NCBI GenBank assembly: GCA_033557465.1
Contig: CM066031.1
Coordinates: 1,065,450,444 to 1,065,514,443, forward strand
Direction: 5' to 3'
From: Ichthyophis bannanicus
Taxonomy: Eukaryota; Chordata; Amphibia; Gymnophiona; Ichthyophiidae
DNA: 64,000 bases
Below the pieces are notes generated by a model, which saw only the letters and a list, made by a program, of their open reading frames with translations, made no database searches and had not been told where the DNA came from. Made by a program: the position numbers and the translations under genes. How positions within the stretch are numbered: position 1 is the stretch's first letter; every line of letters starts with the position of its first letter. Positions 40,687-51,576 of this stretch are shown here, one piece after another.

Positions 40687-43233
40687 ATGCACCTTGACTC
40701 CATTATCATAACTAATGAATACATTTCCATTTGCCTTATCTACAGATCTCTGTCTTCCTCCCCTGATGACCTTTCAACTATTTTAGACCTTGCTTGTAAC
40801 CCCACGAACTCACATATACCAAACTGGGTATTGGGTGATTTTAACTTGCCAGCTCTCCAAAGCACCCACTCCAATGCTTCCCTTGAAGCACTTGTTGAGC
40901 TAGGTTATAAGCAGATAGTTCATACCACTACCCATTCTAAGGGAAATAAACTAGATCTTGTCTTTGCACCACTTTCAGCTACCAGTTCAATTAATAATTC
41001 ATCTCCCTCTATCACCCCGGTCCCATGGTCCAACCATAGTTTAATCAAATTTCAAATGCCCTTTCCTCAGGTTCACAATACTCATCGGAATGCTGCGGAT
41101 GCTTCTTCTGTTCCTTCAGGATGTTTCCGACTCTTTAATAAAGAGGAGATCATTGACAAAGTTTTACCAGACCTCAACATTACATCACCCAATCTTGATT
41201 CACTGATATCTACATGGAATGACAGCCTTAGCTCTTTTGCACTTTGGCCTGCATCGAATAACCCACCAAGAAGAAAACATACAGCACGTTGGTACTCTTC
41301 TGATCTACGGACCTCCCTACTCCTACTCAGGAAGCTCGAAAGACGTTGGCGACGTTCACGGTCTTCTGATGATCATTCTGCTTATATCTCTCACCTTGAG
41401 ACACACCGTAGTGCAGTTGTCATGAAAAGAAAGGAATACCATTCTGATCCCCTGCTCCACTCCCTAAACAGACCTTGTGATCTCTTTAACATCGTTAAGT
41501 CGCTTGCTAAGGAACCTATTACCATTCAACCTAACTTGATACACCCTCAGGAATTTGCTGATTATCTATGTGCTAAAGCCAGCCTATCCATCACCTCCTT
41601 CCCTACCTCCACACCAAATTATATACCAGGCTTCCTATCACCTTTGACCTCCTTCACGCCCCCTTCCAAGAAGGTCATTGAGGACACCATCATTTCCATC
41701 AATACCACTATCTCTCCCAATGACCCCTGCCCAGCTTTCTGGATAAGATCATTACGTGCTGAATTCAGCCCAATTTTAGCTAAGATCATTAACTTATCCT
41801 TTTTAACAGGGATGTTCCCACTCACTTTAAAACAAACCTCCATTAGGTCCCTTCTAAAGAACAGCAAGCTGAACCCTCAGAAGATAGAATCTTATCAGCC
41901 AATCTCTAGCATTCCCCTTTTGGCCAAGATAATTGAGAAGGTCGTTCATCTCCAACTTCAACATCACATCGAGACTATTGTTTCTCTCGACCCATGCCAG
42001 CATGGCTTCCGAGAATACCATAGCATTGAGACACTTCTCACCACTCTATTCAGCACCTTACTCACTGGAATTGATAATATTAGACACGGATATGTTCTAA
42101 TCTTCTTGGATATTGCTTCTGCCTTTGACTCAGTCAACCATGAGCTGCTTCTTACACGTCTTCAAGAGAAGGGAATTCTTGCTTCTGCCTTGAGCTGGTG
42201 CAAGTCCTACCTATCAGACCGATGGCAACAGGTACAAATTGGCTCTATGACTTCTGAGCCTTCAACAAAAACAAGGTGTTCCTCAGGGCTCCTCTCTCTC
42301 CGCCCTCTTCTTCAACATTTATATGCAGCCCATCTGTACAATTATCCATTCCTTTAATATCTCCTGCCTTGTTTATGCTGATGATGTGCTGCTGTTCACA
42401 CCTTTTTCTATTGACCAGCCTGACCTTTTGCCAATAATAAGCTGCTTTGATGCTGTTACAGACTGGCTCTGCACACAAAGCCTCAGAATCAACTTCAGTA
42501 ATACGGACGTTCTATTCATCACAAGAAATCAATCCTTTACCCCCCTGCTTCGATTAAGGTCAGAGACGCAGAGCTCCCATGTAAACCCATCATCCACTAC
42601 TTGGGTATTACTCTAGACCAGCAGTTGGACATGAAAGCACATATCAGCAATATCACCAAGGCAATCTACCACAAGATATGAACAATTCGTCATCTGCGTC
42701 CCCTACTGAAACCTGCTGATTTCCGTACGATTTTTCAAGCCCTAGTAACTCCCCATTTTGACTACGCCAACACCATACAACATGGTCTCCCTAGGTGCAC
42801 TCTTACTCTGCTACAATTGGCAATAAATGCCGATGCTCATGTCCTTCATGGAGCCTCGAGAAAGGACCATATAACTCTCATTTTACAGCACCTTCATTGG
42901 CTTCCCATCCATTGCAGGCTTATCTTTAAAGTAATGCTGCTTACCTTTAAAGCCCTTAACAAGATTTCTTCTGCCTCCCTCATGGATCTTGTTCACCTCA
43001 CTCCTCAGAATAGATCCAGAAGATCGATCGCTGCTTACACACTCACTGTCCCTACTGCTATAATAAAATGCTCCCTTGCGACCAAGAACCGAGCCTTTGT
43101 GTTTTATGCGCCCACACTTTGGAATTCCCTTCCTGCCCATATCCGGTCTCTTACTGACCTCGCACAATTTAGGAAGGACCTAAAGCATCACCTTTTCATT
43201 CAGTACTATTCTCAGGCCGGTGACATTACATAA
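40687..43233 (+). pseudogene. L2 ORF2 (endonuclease C-terminus, RT, C-terminal domain)
   Basis: First piece 40687-42357 (556 codons). The endonuclease end has YRSLSSSPDDLS, WVLGDFNLPALQ and WSNHSLIKFQMP, where SNH replaces the catalytic SDH. The linker has ARWYSSDLRTSLLLLRKLER. RT text includes SIRSLLKNSKLNPQKIESYQ, PISSIPLLAKIIEKVV, QHGFREYHSIETLL and box A IFLDIASAFDSVNHELLL. A frameshift near 42270 breaks box B' (GVPQGSPLS-equivalent). The second piece 42323-42616 reads LVYADDVLLF (box C intact), DWLCTQSLRINFSNTDVLF. The third, 42817-43233, is the L2 C-terminus (HLHWLPIHCRLIFKVMLLTF, KALNKISSASLMDLV, APTLWNSLPAHIRSL, F-KDLKHHLF). It is inactive because of frameshifts at about 42270 and 42600 and a stop near 42680. 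Confidence 0.88.
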
Positions 43234-43455
43234 ACAAGTTCATCCCTCATGTCTGTCACATTATCATAATCATACTAGTTGCTTTAATTACTTAACTTAT
43301 TTATTTCTCCCCATTTAAGCCAAGTTGTCTTACCTGTTCTCTGTAAGTTCAATGTATGTTCTGCCTGCATTGTACAAACTAATGTTTATTGTAAACCGCA
43401 GTGATTTTTAAGAGCGCGGTATAAAAAAAAAAGAATTAAATAAATAAATAAATCT

Positions 43456-44685
43456 GCACGTATAAAAAAGTTATTAAAATGGATGTGTAAAATGAACTGA
43501 AAAAACACCCAAACCATACAGGGCTGATATCTAGTCGGCAGGCTCATGAAATTAGGTTAAGCGCAGACTGTGGCGCCTCTCTTAATGCATATATTTAGCA
43601 CCACTATCCAGCGCTGAAGATATGCATTGAGCAGTGACTATATCAACAATATCCACTGTATAAATTCAGGTGTGACCGCCTCCCAACCTGGTACCTAATT
43701 AAGCAGCTATTATCTGGCCTATGGAGAGTAATTTGATAAGGCGCGTCTAATTAATGCGTGTTTCTAAGCGAGTATGTCGCTCTATTTCATAAAATAAGGT
43801 AAATGCGTACTTTATAGGACAGGGACGTAAATTGTGAAAACACACCTTGAACTGCGAGCACTTGTACCATCCTAATTGCTGGTGTAAATGTCTGCAGCTA
43901 GGTTTTTCAAGAACACACATAAGTTATAGTATTTTATAATTTACATGTGTAAATGGGAACATCTAAATCCTGCGGGTGCAGAATCGGGTGCAAATCTAGT
44001 CCATCCAGATTTTGGACATCTGGACGAGACGGACATAACCCAAAGGGAATCGGGCCCAATATGTATAATGCCATCAATATGGAAAGCCAGCAACATTTGG
44101 CTGCTATACATATAGCTATGTGGTTTATGTTTAAATCATGTTTATTAACAAGAAACCATAGAATCCCAGCCTGTAGGGACTCTTACACAGTGCCGGGTAT
44201 GTCAAATAACATACATGTATTATCTCCCCCCTTCCCCCCCCTCCCCCATTCAGGTTTAAATCTGCTCACGTGAAAATCAGTCAGTAACAGTACAATCAAC
44301 TTCAGGTACAGCAACAATCAAAACTCTTAAGCTTCCCGTGATTTAACCCAGTGCCCATTTGTCGCTGTACCTCCCCCTTCCCTCAACGCATCCCTCTCTT
44401 CCTCCCAAGCCCTCTCTCCCCCTACCCTCAGCTCATCATTACAAAGGAGAAGCAATTAGATAAAGGCGATATAGACTGCATTAAATAGTACAGATGGTTG
44501 CGGATAAAAGGCAAGCCCTGGAGCTTCCAGGCTCACCACGTCACATGACCCCCCCCTTAGCTAAGTGGTTTAATACAGGATGAAAAAAAGGCTGTTCTAA
44601 ATTACAACGCTTAGCTATTTGGATAGCAGCTGAATAATGCCACTATATGTATACCGCTGTAGTCATATGTATATTCAGCGCCATG
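43456..44685. other. Unassigned, about 1.2 kb
   Basis: GCGC-containing phrases at 43560-43760 (AAGGCGCGTCTAATTAATGC) may be an eroded MITE. There is a C homopolymer-rich run at 44222-44252. No coding text. Confidence 0.4.
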
Positions 44686-44689
44686 GACT

Positions 44690-44860
44690 ATGGAGGTCAT
44701 TTTAGAAGCTCTATTCGTGAATTGGATGTCTGAAGATGACCATTCAGACGTGCAAATCACAAAGACGTCCCCGGAGCCATTTTAGAAAACCCAAAGATAC
44801 ATGTGTTGGCACAATCGTGGCCATCGGCTGTGGCGTGGCCAGGGCAGGTCAATAAAGATA
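44690..44860. mobile_element. Short dispersed repeat (copy 1)
   Basis: GGAGGTCATTTTAGAAGCTC, ATTGGATGTCTGAA and CCCCGGAGCCATTTTAGAA recur in the same order and strand at 61785-61990. No open frame. A MITE is likely, but the ends are undefined. Confidence 0.6.
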
Positions 44861-46895
44861 CATGTGCACATATGATTTCAGACCAGAGCTGCACATCTGA
44901 GATCACCATGAGGGACGTCCATGGCTATACCTGCTCCAGGGCACAAACAGGATAGTAAAGATGCTTATTTCAGAAACACAACAGTATGACGAAGAGGGAA
45001 ATGCCCGTTCACTCCTCCGATACTTTTCACTCGTTCAAAGATACCCACCAGTATGTAGAAAACGCATTTCTCTAGGTTCCCACCCTGCAACACATCCTCA
45101 TTTGCAAAATGGCAGGCTGGGATATGCAAGTGAGAGAGATCCACGGTCGCATTCTGTGATAGAGCAGCGTGCACATCGATGTTCCCTATCCAGTGGACAC
45201 ACATATACAAGATGTTCAAGTTTCTAAAATGCAGAGACTTCCTGCACATGGTTAACCCATAGCTCTTTGCATCCTGGTTTTTGCTGTTTATGCAGCAGAC
45301 ACATTTATCTCTCAGGGTGGAGAAAGTCTAGTTTTACAAGGCACTTACATGTGACCACCTTCTTGGCTAACCCTCCTGCTGTATATCATGCGTTTTGATG
45401 TGGATGTCCTGTTTTGCAGCTAGACATCCTTTTTATAATGTGCATTCACATGTATAAGAGCGATGAATATATGTGAATATTTAAAAAAAATGGTGACCTT
45501 ATGGTTTAAAAACTGGCCCGATAATTTTTAGAAATTTACAGATAGGGAAGTTACGCATTTGGCACTCACCACTGAATGCATAACTCCTACTGAATATCAG
45601 TCCAACTATTTTTTATGTGTGTTTTATTTAGGAAAATGTTGGGAGAACAGTCCTCCTTTGAGGTCTCGCTTCCAACCAGCAGGGTTGGAACTGCCACCAC
45701 TTTGGCAGGATTCATCAGCAACCTCGCTATCTGGAAATTCATTTAGAAACATTTTGTTAGAACAGAATTTCCATACTGGGACCTGGATTTGCTAGACAGA
45801 ACACAGAGATTTGCTATAATGAAAATTTGTCCTGGCTTGTTTCCTATACTACTGAGCTTTCTGCAGACTATCCCTTAATTCTGATGGAGCTACAGAGCCT
45901 GCTACAGTCCTTTTTGCAGCAGAGAAATACAGAGACTCGGCCCATAGTCAACAAATCTGTCATATATTTCCACACTTCGCCTCATCCTGTGGGACACAAG
46001 CAAAGCAAAGTTAAGTAGACATGTCTGCATAACATCCACTGTTTGCAGGTCGGAGCAGAAATTGCAAACAAATTACCTTGGATGTGAAATTAGATGTAAG
46101 ATGCTTGAGTCTAGCGAAATACTCACCCAAACGTCAAAAACATTAGTGCTTTCAACAATCCATGGGAACAATTCACGAATGCAAAGGCAAAATAAAAGCG
46201 AATTCACAAACGGGAACACCCTTACGTGCAGCTAAGCTACCTCATGACAAGAGTGATATCATAGAGAACATGGAAAGACTGCTGAATATACAGGTCAAAG
46301 ATCAGGACCAACATGATCACCAGGAAAGAGGTGCGCAGCATGTCGGAAAACTTACTGGTCCTTCCTGCGGGCATTACCACGTGCAGCTACGCTAACAGTT
46401 ACCGCATATTAACTGTTGCAAATAATGTACGGTAACTGCAAAGTTTTATCATGCTTCAGAAAAAGAGCCCCTTACAGTGTGAAGGCGGAGAAAGCTCTCA
46501 AAAGGAAGTCTTCCTTTCTATTAAAGAATGGCTTCAGAGATTCAAATGCCATGGTTTGTATAGCACGATAAGGGGGGGGGGGGGGGGAGCCAGCGCTGAC
46601 AGACACTGCATCTCATTATCATGAATTTCTGAAGAAAATCAGTGAATGAGGATACAGCATAAACAAATTTTCAGTGTTGATGAAACAGGCCTTTTCTGAA
46701 TCTTCACCGTCAAGGAACAAAGGTCTCTGCCAGGATCCTAACATTACTTCTTGGAGGTAATACAGTAACATATTGAAGGACAGCGGAGATAAAGATCAGC
46801 GTGGCTCATCTGGTCTGCCCAGGAAGCTGTTTAGGGCTGCAACTTCCACTCCGTGCAGGTTATCCCCACTCTATGCTTTTTACTTTGGATTGTGT
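44861..46895. other. Unassigned, about 2 kb
   Basis: No frame longer than 94 codons and no family text. G16-17 homopolymer at about 46571-46587. A hairpin-like AACTGTTGC / GCAGTAACTG-type region is near 46390-46440. Confidence 0.45.
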
Positions 46896-46899
46896 CTCC

Positions 46900-47062
46900 C
46901 GATCCATGACAGCTACCCCTGCTCTGCTTTTTTTGAAGTGTGAAAGTCACTTAAGTTTTGCCTCTTCTTATGTAGGGATCCTCTGTGCTTATTCCATGAC
47001 TTTTTGAATTCCATCACTGCTTTGTCCCCACCAAATCCAGTGGGAGGGCATTCCAGACATCT
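46900..47062 (-). mobile_element. CR1 (second subfamily) fragment, cut by Tc1
   Basis: Minus-strand translation VMEFKKSWNKHRGSL corresponds to EFKKAWEKHKGSLKVKR in other copies. Upstream text (PTGFGGDKA) is decayed. It ends at the TA where the Tc1 element begins. Confidence 0.7.
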
Positions 47063-47430
47063 ATAGTTGTGGTCAACATTATTGGCACCCTTGCAGTTCA
47101 ACCCCATAAAGTCCAATATCTACTAAATAAAAGTGGCCAGGAAAATGGCTTTGGACTATATATGCACACATATTTGATACATAAAAGAATCAAATAAAAC
47201 AAGATCAATTAAAAAAGGAAATAGTATAACAACTGGGACATTGCCAGGACATGATTATTGGTACCCTTATAAACAATTCAAATCAGTTTGAACAGAAAAA
47301 CCACATTCCCACTGCAGTACAATTAGACAAACCTATGAGCAATTGTCAGTACCCACATGACTTGAATCAACCAATGAATGGTGGCTTCAATGTATAAATG
47401 GCCACATTCACTCCCTGTTCCAGTCTAACA

Positions 47431-48240
47431 ATGGTGAAGACAAGAGAGAGGTCTGAGACCATCAGAAAAACCATTATCACCAAACATCAAACTTCAAATG
47501 GGTACAAGACCATCTATAAAGACCTTGGGATTCCTGTGTCTACTGTTCGCAATGTTATTAAGAGGTTTTCTGCTCATGCAACTGTCAAGAACCTCCCAGG
47601 ACGTGGTGGGAAGAGGAAAATGAATCCAAGAAGTTTTTAAAGGTTAGTACAAACTGTTGAAAAAACACCATGTACAACATCCAAAGAGCTTAAGGCTGAA
47701 CTGGAGCAATCTGGAGTATTGGTTTCAACCTGCACCATATGCTGCACACTAAACAAAGAAGGACTTCATGGGCAAAGGCCAAGGAGGACCCTGCTGCTCA
47801 AAGAAAGACATAAAAAGACACATGATCTTTGCCAAAACCTACCTTTAGAAACCACAATCCTTCTGGGAAAACATGAAATCAAACGAGCTCTTTGGCAATG
47901 CAGACCAGCGATATATTTACACATGAAGAAATAAAGCTTGTAAGAAGTGGAGGAATAGCCTAATGGTTAGAGCACTGGCTTGGTAACCAAGAGAGGGTTT
48001 GATTCCCACTAGCACTCCTTGTAGCCTTGGGCAAGTCACTTAAGTCTCCATTACCTAAGAAGAAAGGACTGGCAATCTACTTCTCGTCACACTGCTAAGA
48101 AACCCAGGAATTGGCATTAATTCAAAGGCACGCACACACAAGGAAAAAAACACCTTTCCTGCAGTTAAATATCGTGGAGGTTCCATAATATTGCGGGGCT
48201 GTTTTGCTGTCTCAGGAATTAGAGGCATAGAATTTATTAG
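47431..48240 (+). pseudogene. Tc1-family transposase, truncated and interrupted
   Basis: N-terminal paired-like DNA-binding domain: KTRERSETIRKTIITKHQTS, then GYKTIYKDLGIPVSTVRNVI and the GRGGKRKMNPRSF linker (GRPRK-like). A stop follows at 47638-47640, then KELKAELEQSGVLVSTCTI in a later frame. Near 47880, ELFGNADQRYIYT precedes the SINE. After it, VKYRGGSIILRGCFAVSG (48160-48230) matches the conserved Tc1 motif VKYGGGSIMLWGCF. The catalytic DDE triad is incomplete because the C-terminal third is missing. It is non-functional. Start is placed at the ATG of MVKTRERS because the longer frame's upstream residues are not family-like. Confidence 0.82.
47943..48125 (+). mobile_element. tRNA-derived SINE inside Tc1
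   Basis: Pol III A box TAGCCTAATGGTTAGAG (about 47956) and B box GGTTTGATTCC (about 47997), then the CORE-like CTTGTAGCCTTGGGCAAGTC and ACTTAAGTCTCCATT. It ends near GAAACCCAGGAATTGGCATT without the long LINE tail of the 16245 copy. Tc1 transposase text resumes after it. Confidence 0.85.
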
Positions 48241-48262
48241 TCATGATAGTGAGCTAGGCCAA

Positions 48263-48960
48263 CTAGCGGACACCATCTGGAGTGGAGCTCTTTATGAGCC
48301 AGTTGTCCAGGTATGGGAGGACGAACACCCCTAGCATCTGCAAGTAAGCAGCTTCCACCACCAGACACTTTGTGCAAACACCAGGTGCTGATGCCAGCAT
48401 GAAGGGCAGAACCTGGTACTGGAAGTGCCAGTCTCCCAGGATGAACCCGAGGTATTTCATATGAGCGGGATGGATCAATATGTGTGTATATGCATCTTTG
48501 AGATCAAAAGAGCATAGCCAATCGTCCTTTAGGCGGTACAGAAGTAGGGTCCCCAGCAAGACCATCTTGATCCTTTCTCATACTAGGTAGGTGTTGGAGG
48601 TCTCTGAGATCCAGGATGGGCTGAAACCCTCCTGTTTTCTTGGGGACTAGGAAGTACCTGGAGTAGAACCCCTGCCTGACCTGAGCCAGAGGAACTGGCT
48701 CAATGGCAAAGTCTGCCAGAAGGGCAGAGACATCTTCCTGCTGCAGGTTGAGATGCAGAGGGTCTAGAGGGAACTGCCTTGGGGGGAAAGGGGGCAGCAG
48801 CTTGGCAAAGTGTAGCCTGTAGCCAGTTCCAACTATCTGCCGCTCCCATGAATCCGAGGTGATGACAGGCCACCTGTGGGTGAATCGGACGAGCTGCCCC
48901 CCCCCCCCAACAGGAGGGTTATCTCCTGAGGAGACGGGCAGGTTGGATATGCTCTGGAGG
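48263..48960 (-). pseudogene. DIRS reverse transcriptase, N-terminal to active site
   Basis: Minus-strand text begins GGGGQLVRFTHRWPVITSD and LDPLHLNLQQEDVSALL. It continues with RQGFYSRYFLVPKKTGGFQP, ILDLRDLQHLP, then after a frame change WLCSFDLKDAYTHILIHPAH (first catalytic Asp), FILGDWHFQYQVLPFMLASA and VLPYLDNWLIKS. The final box is YLDN instead of YLDD, so one catalytic Asp is lost. The order matches DIRS/Ngaro-type RT. A frame break near 48550 and truncation near 48250 also prevent function. Confidence 0.85.
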
Positions 48961-51450
48961 AACCATAGAAAAATAGAAACATGATGGCAGAAAAAGACCA
49001 CATGGCCTATCTAGTCTGTCCTTCCATATCAACTACTACAATAGTCCCCTCTTTTCCTTTAGAGGTCCTCTGTGTTTGTCCCATGCTTTTTTTAAATTCA
49101 GATACTGTCCTCATCTCTATCTACCACCCTTTCCATAAAGAAATATTTCTGCATATTACTCCCGAGTCTATCCCCTTTCTCCCTCATCCTATGTCCCCTC
49201 ATAGCAGAGCTTGATTTCAATCTAAAGAGGCTCTCCTCCTTTGCATTTATGCCATGGAGATATTTAAGCACCTCTATCATATCTTCTCTATCCTACCTTT
49301 CCTCTAAAGTAAATATATTAAGATTCTTAAGTCTGTCCTCATATGCTTTATAATTACAACCACTAATCATTTTATTAGCCACTTTCTGCATCGACTCCAA
49401 CTTGTTTATATCCTTTTGAAGGTGTGGTCTCCAGAACTGCACACAATACTCCAAATGAGTTTGCACCAAAGACCTATAGAGAGGCACTATCACCTCCTTT
49501 ATTCTGCTGGCCATTCCTCTCCCTAAGCACCCAAGCATCCTTCTAGCCTTTGCCATCACTTTTTCTACCAGTTTAACTATTTTAAGATCGTCAAACACTA
49601 TCACGCCCAGGTCCCGCTCTTCTTTTGTTGACAGAAGTACTGCCCCCCTACACTGTACCGCTCCCAAGGATTTCTGCAGCCCAAATGCATGACCCTGCAT
49701 TTTTTAGCATTAAATCTTAGCTGCAAAATTCTAGACCATTCAAGCTTAACTAGATCCCTTCTCATGTTATCTATACCTTCCTGGTTGCAGATTTTGGAAT
49801 CATTCGCAAAGAGGCAAACCTTATCTGACAGCTCTTCCACAATATCTCTAACAAAGATGTTAAAAAGAATCAGACCAAGGACAGATCCCTGTGGCACACC
49901 ACTGGTAACCTCCCGCTCCTCAGAGTGAGTTCCATTTAACTGTACCCTTTGTCACCTCCCCCTCAACCAATTTCTAACCCAATCAATAACTTTAGGGTCC
50001 ATCCCTAGGGTGCTCAGTTTGTTGATAAGTCATCTGTGCGGAACAGTGTCAAAACCTTTACTGAAATCCAAGTACACCACATCTATGGCTCTTCTTCAGT
50101 CCAACTCCCTGGTCACCCAGTCAAAGAAATCGATCAGATTTGTCTGACAAGACCTACCTCTGGTGAATCCATCGGACTCCAGAAACCTCACTATTTTCTC
50201 TTTGAGCAGTGTTTGTAATAATTTACTCATCCCAGAAGTTAGACTAATAGGCCAGTAGCTTTCAACCATATCCTTATTTCTGCTTTTGTGTACAGGGACC
50301 ACACGTGCCTCTTTCCAGTCCTCTGGCACCATGCCAGACTCTGAAGAGGCATTGAAAAGGTCAGTCAGTGGAGCTGATAGAACATCCCCAAGTTCCTTCA
50401 GTATTCTCAGATGTATCCCATCCGGTCCCATCGTTTAGTCTACTTTTAGTTTAGCTAGTTCCACCCGAACACAGTCTTCTGAAAATCGTTCAAGATCCCC
50501 ATCACTTCTGTTCCTATTTGTGGGTGTTTTCTGAGGTCCTGCTCCTGGCCCTTCATCTGTGAACACAGAAAAGAAATATTTGTTGAGCAATTCGGCTTTA
50601 TCTTCATCAGCTTCTACATATTCCTCCCCTTCACCCTTGGGTCTGACAATACCACTTTTGCCCTTCCTATTCTCACTAGCATATCTGAAAAATGTCTTAT
50701 CCCCTATTTTATTGCATTGCCTATTTCTTCTTTTTGTATCTTTGCTTTCCTGACTACTTTGCTAGCTTCTCTAAATTTTACCCAAATATAGATGCCTGTC
50801 TTCTGCTCTCTGTAATCTCTTGTATTTCATGAAGACCTCCCTCTTTTTACCTTTTCAGCTACTTCTTTTGAGAACCATAGCATCCGTTGCCTTTTTCCTT
50901 TCTTTACCTTTCTAACAAAACGGTTGGTTGCCCTTAAAGTATCCCCTTTGAGTTTTGTCCAATGTTTTTCTACATCTCCCAGCTGTTCCAATCCCACTAA
51001 CAACTTCTTGAGGTATTGACCCATCTTGGCAAAGTTAGTTTTCCTAAAATCTAAGGCCTCACTTTTGAATAGATTTTATCAGCCATAATCCTAATGCTGA
51101 ACCACACCATCTGGTGATCACTGGATGCGAGATGATCTCCCACTATAACATCAGAAACATATTCCCCTTTGGTAAGCACCAAGTCCAGTTTAGCCCCTTC
51201 ATGTGTGAGCTCTGTTACCAGTTGCCTGAATAATTCTCCCTGTAGAGAATCCAGGATCTCCTTATTTCTAGATAACACCGCAGCAGAGATGTTCCAATCA
51301 ACATTCGTCATACTGAAATCACCTATCAATAGCACTTCCCCTTTCCTAGCAATACTGCGTATGTCTTCTATTAAATCTCCGCCTACTTCTTCTCCCTGTG
51401 AGATGGGTCTGTATATCACGCCAATGCAAATTGATTTCCTCTTTATAGTT
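48961..51450 (-). mobile_element. CR1 LINE (second subfamily), 5'-truncated, about 2.5 kb
   Basis: Reversed 3' end ATAGAAACATGATGGCAG, then CACATGGCCTATCTAGTCTG, at 48970-49030. Coding text continues rightward to the end of the endonuclease at about 51440. It is the most complete copy of this subfamily here, and lies within the DIRS element between gag and RT, so it is younger. Confidence 0.88.
49098..51440 (-). pseudogene. CR1 ORF2 (endonuclease end, RT, C-terminus), broken
   Basis: From the 5' side: 51051-51419 carries the endonuclease end (MIYRPISQGEEVGGDLIEDI, VLLIGDFSMTNVDW, ELTHEGAKLDLVL, SSDHQMVWFSI); the catalytic SDH is intact. 50827-51024 is the endonuclease-RT linker. 50096-50431 is RT (MGPDGIHLRILKELGDVL, PVHKSRNKDMVESYWPISLT). 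49601-49897 has PQGSVLGLILFNIFV and LFANDSKI, where FAND replaces YADD. 49293-49700 has ERDLGVIVFDDLK, then HLEYCVQFWRPHLQKDINKL. 49098-49280 is the C-terminus. Stops and frame changes separate all pieces, and the active-site Asp-to-Asn change alone would abolish RT activity. Confidence 0.88.
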
Positions 51451-51576
51451 TAACCCACAGTGCCTTCTCTCCCCCTTTTAAGCCCTGTTTGGAATGCAGG
51501 GCCTGCTAGTCTTTCTGTGTCCTCTCACAGCACTGCTGATATGGAGCCTGTGTTCTCTGTTGAAAGCCCTGTGGGC

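Larger units (their letters stand above)
39880..43455 (+). mobile_element. L2-type LINE with intervening CR1 insertion
   Basis: A 5'-incomplete LINE starting in the endonuclease (NAWTLRNKWPAISDLISTH near 39990; LDILLVTESWLTDSLT) and running through RT and C-terminus to a 3' end GTAAACCGCAGTGATTTTTAAG, AGCGCGGTATAAA, (AAAT)n at 43388-43453. A CR1 3' fragment (40228-40685) is inserted within the endonuclease, in reverse. The tail is the same as on the SINE at 16245-16537. Several frameshifts are present; it is dead. Confidence 0.87.
47063..48245 (+). mobile_element. Tc1-type transposon, right end missing, with SINE inside
   Basis: Left inverted-repeat terminus TAGTTGTGGTCAACATTATTGG follows a TA (47063-47064). 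Transposase text runs on the plus strand to about 48240, then stops abruptly at the DIRS sequence. No right inverted repeat is found. A tRNA-derived SINE (47943-48125) splits the gene. Confidence 0.85.
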
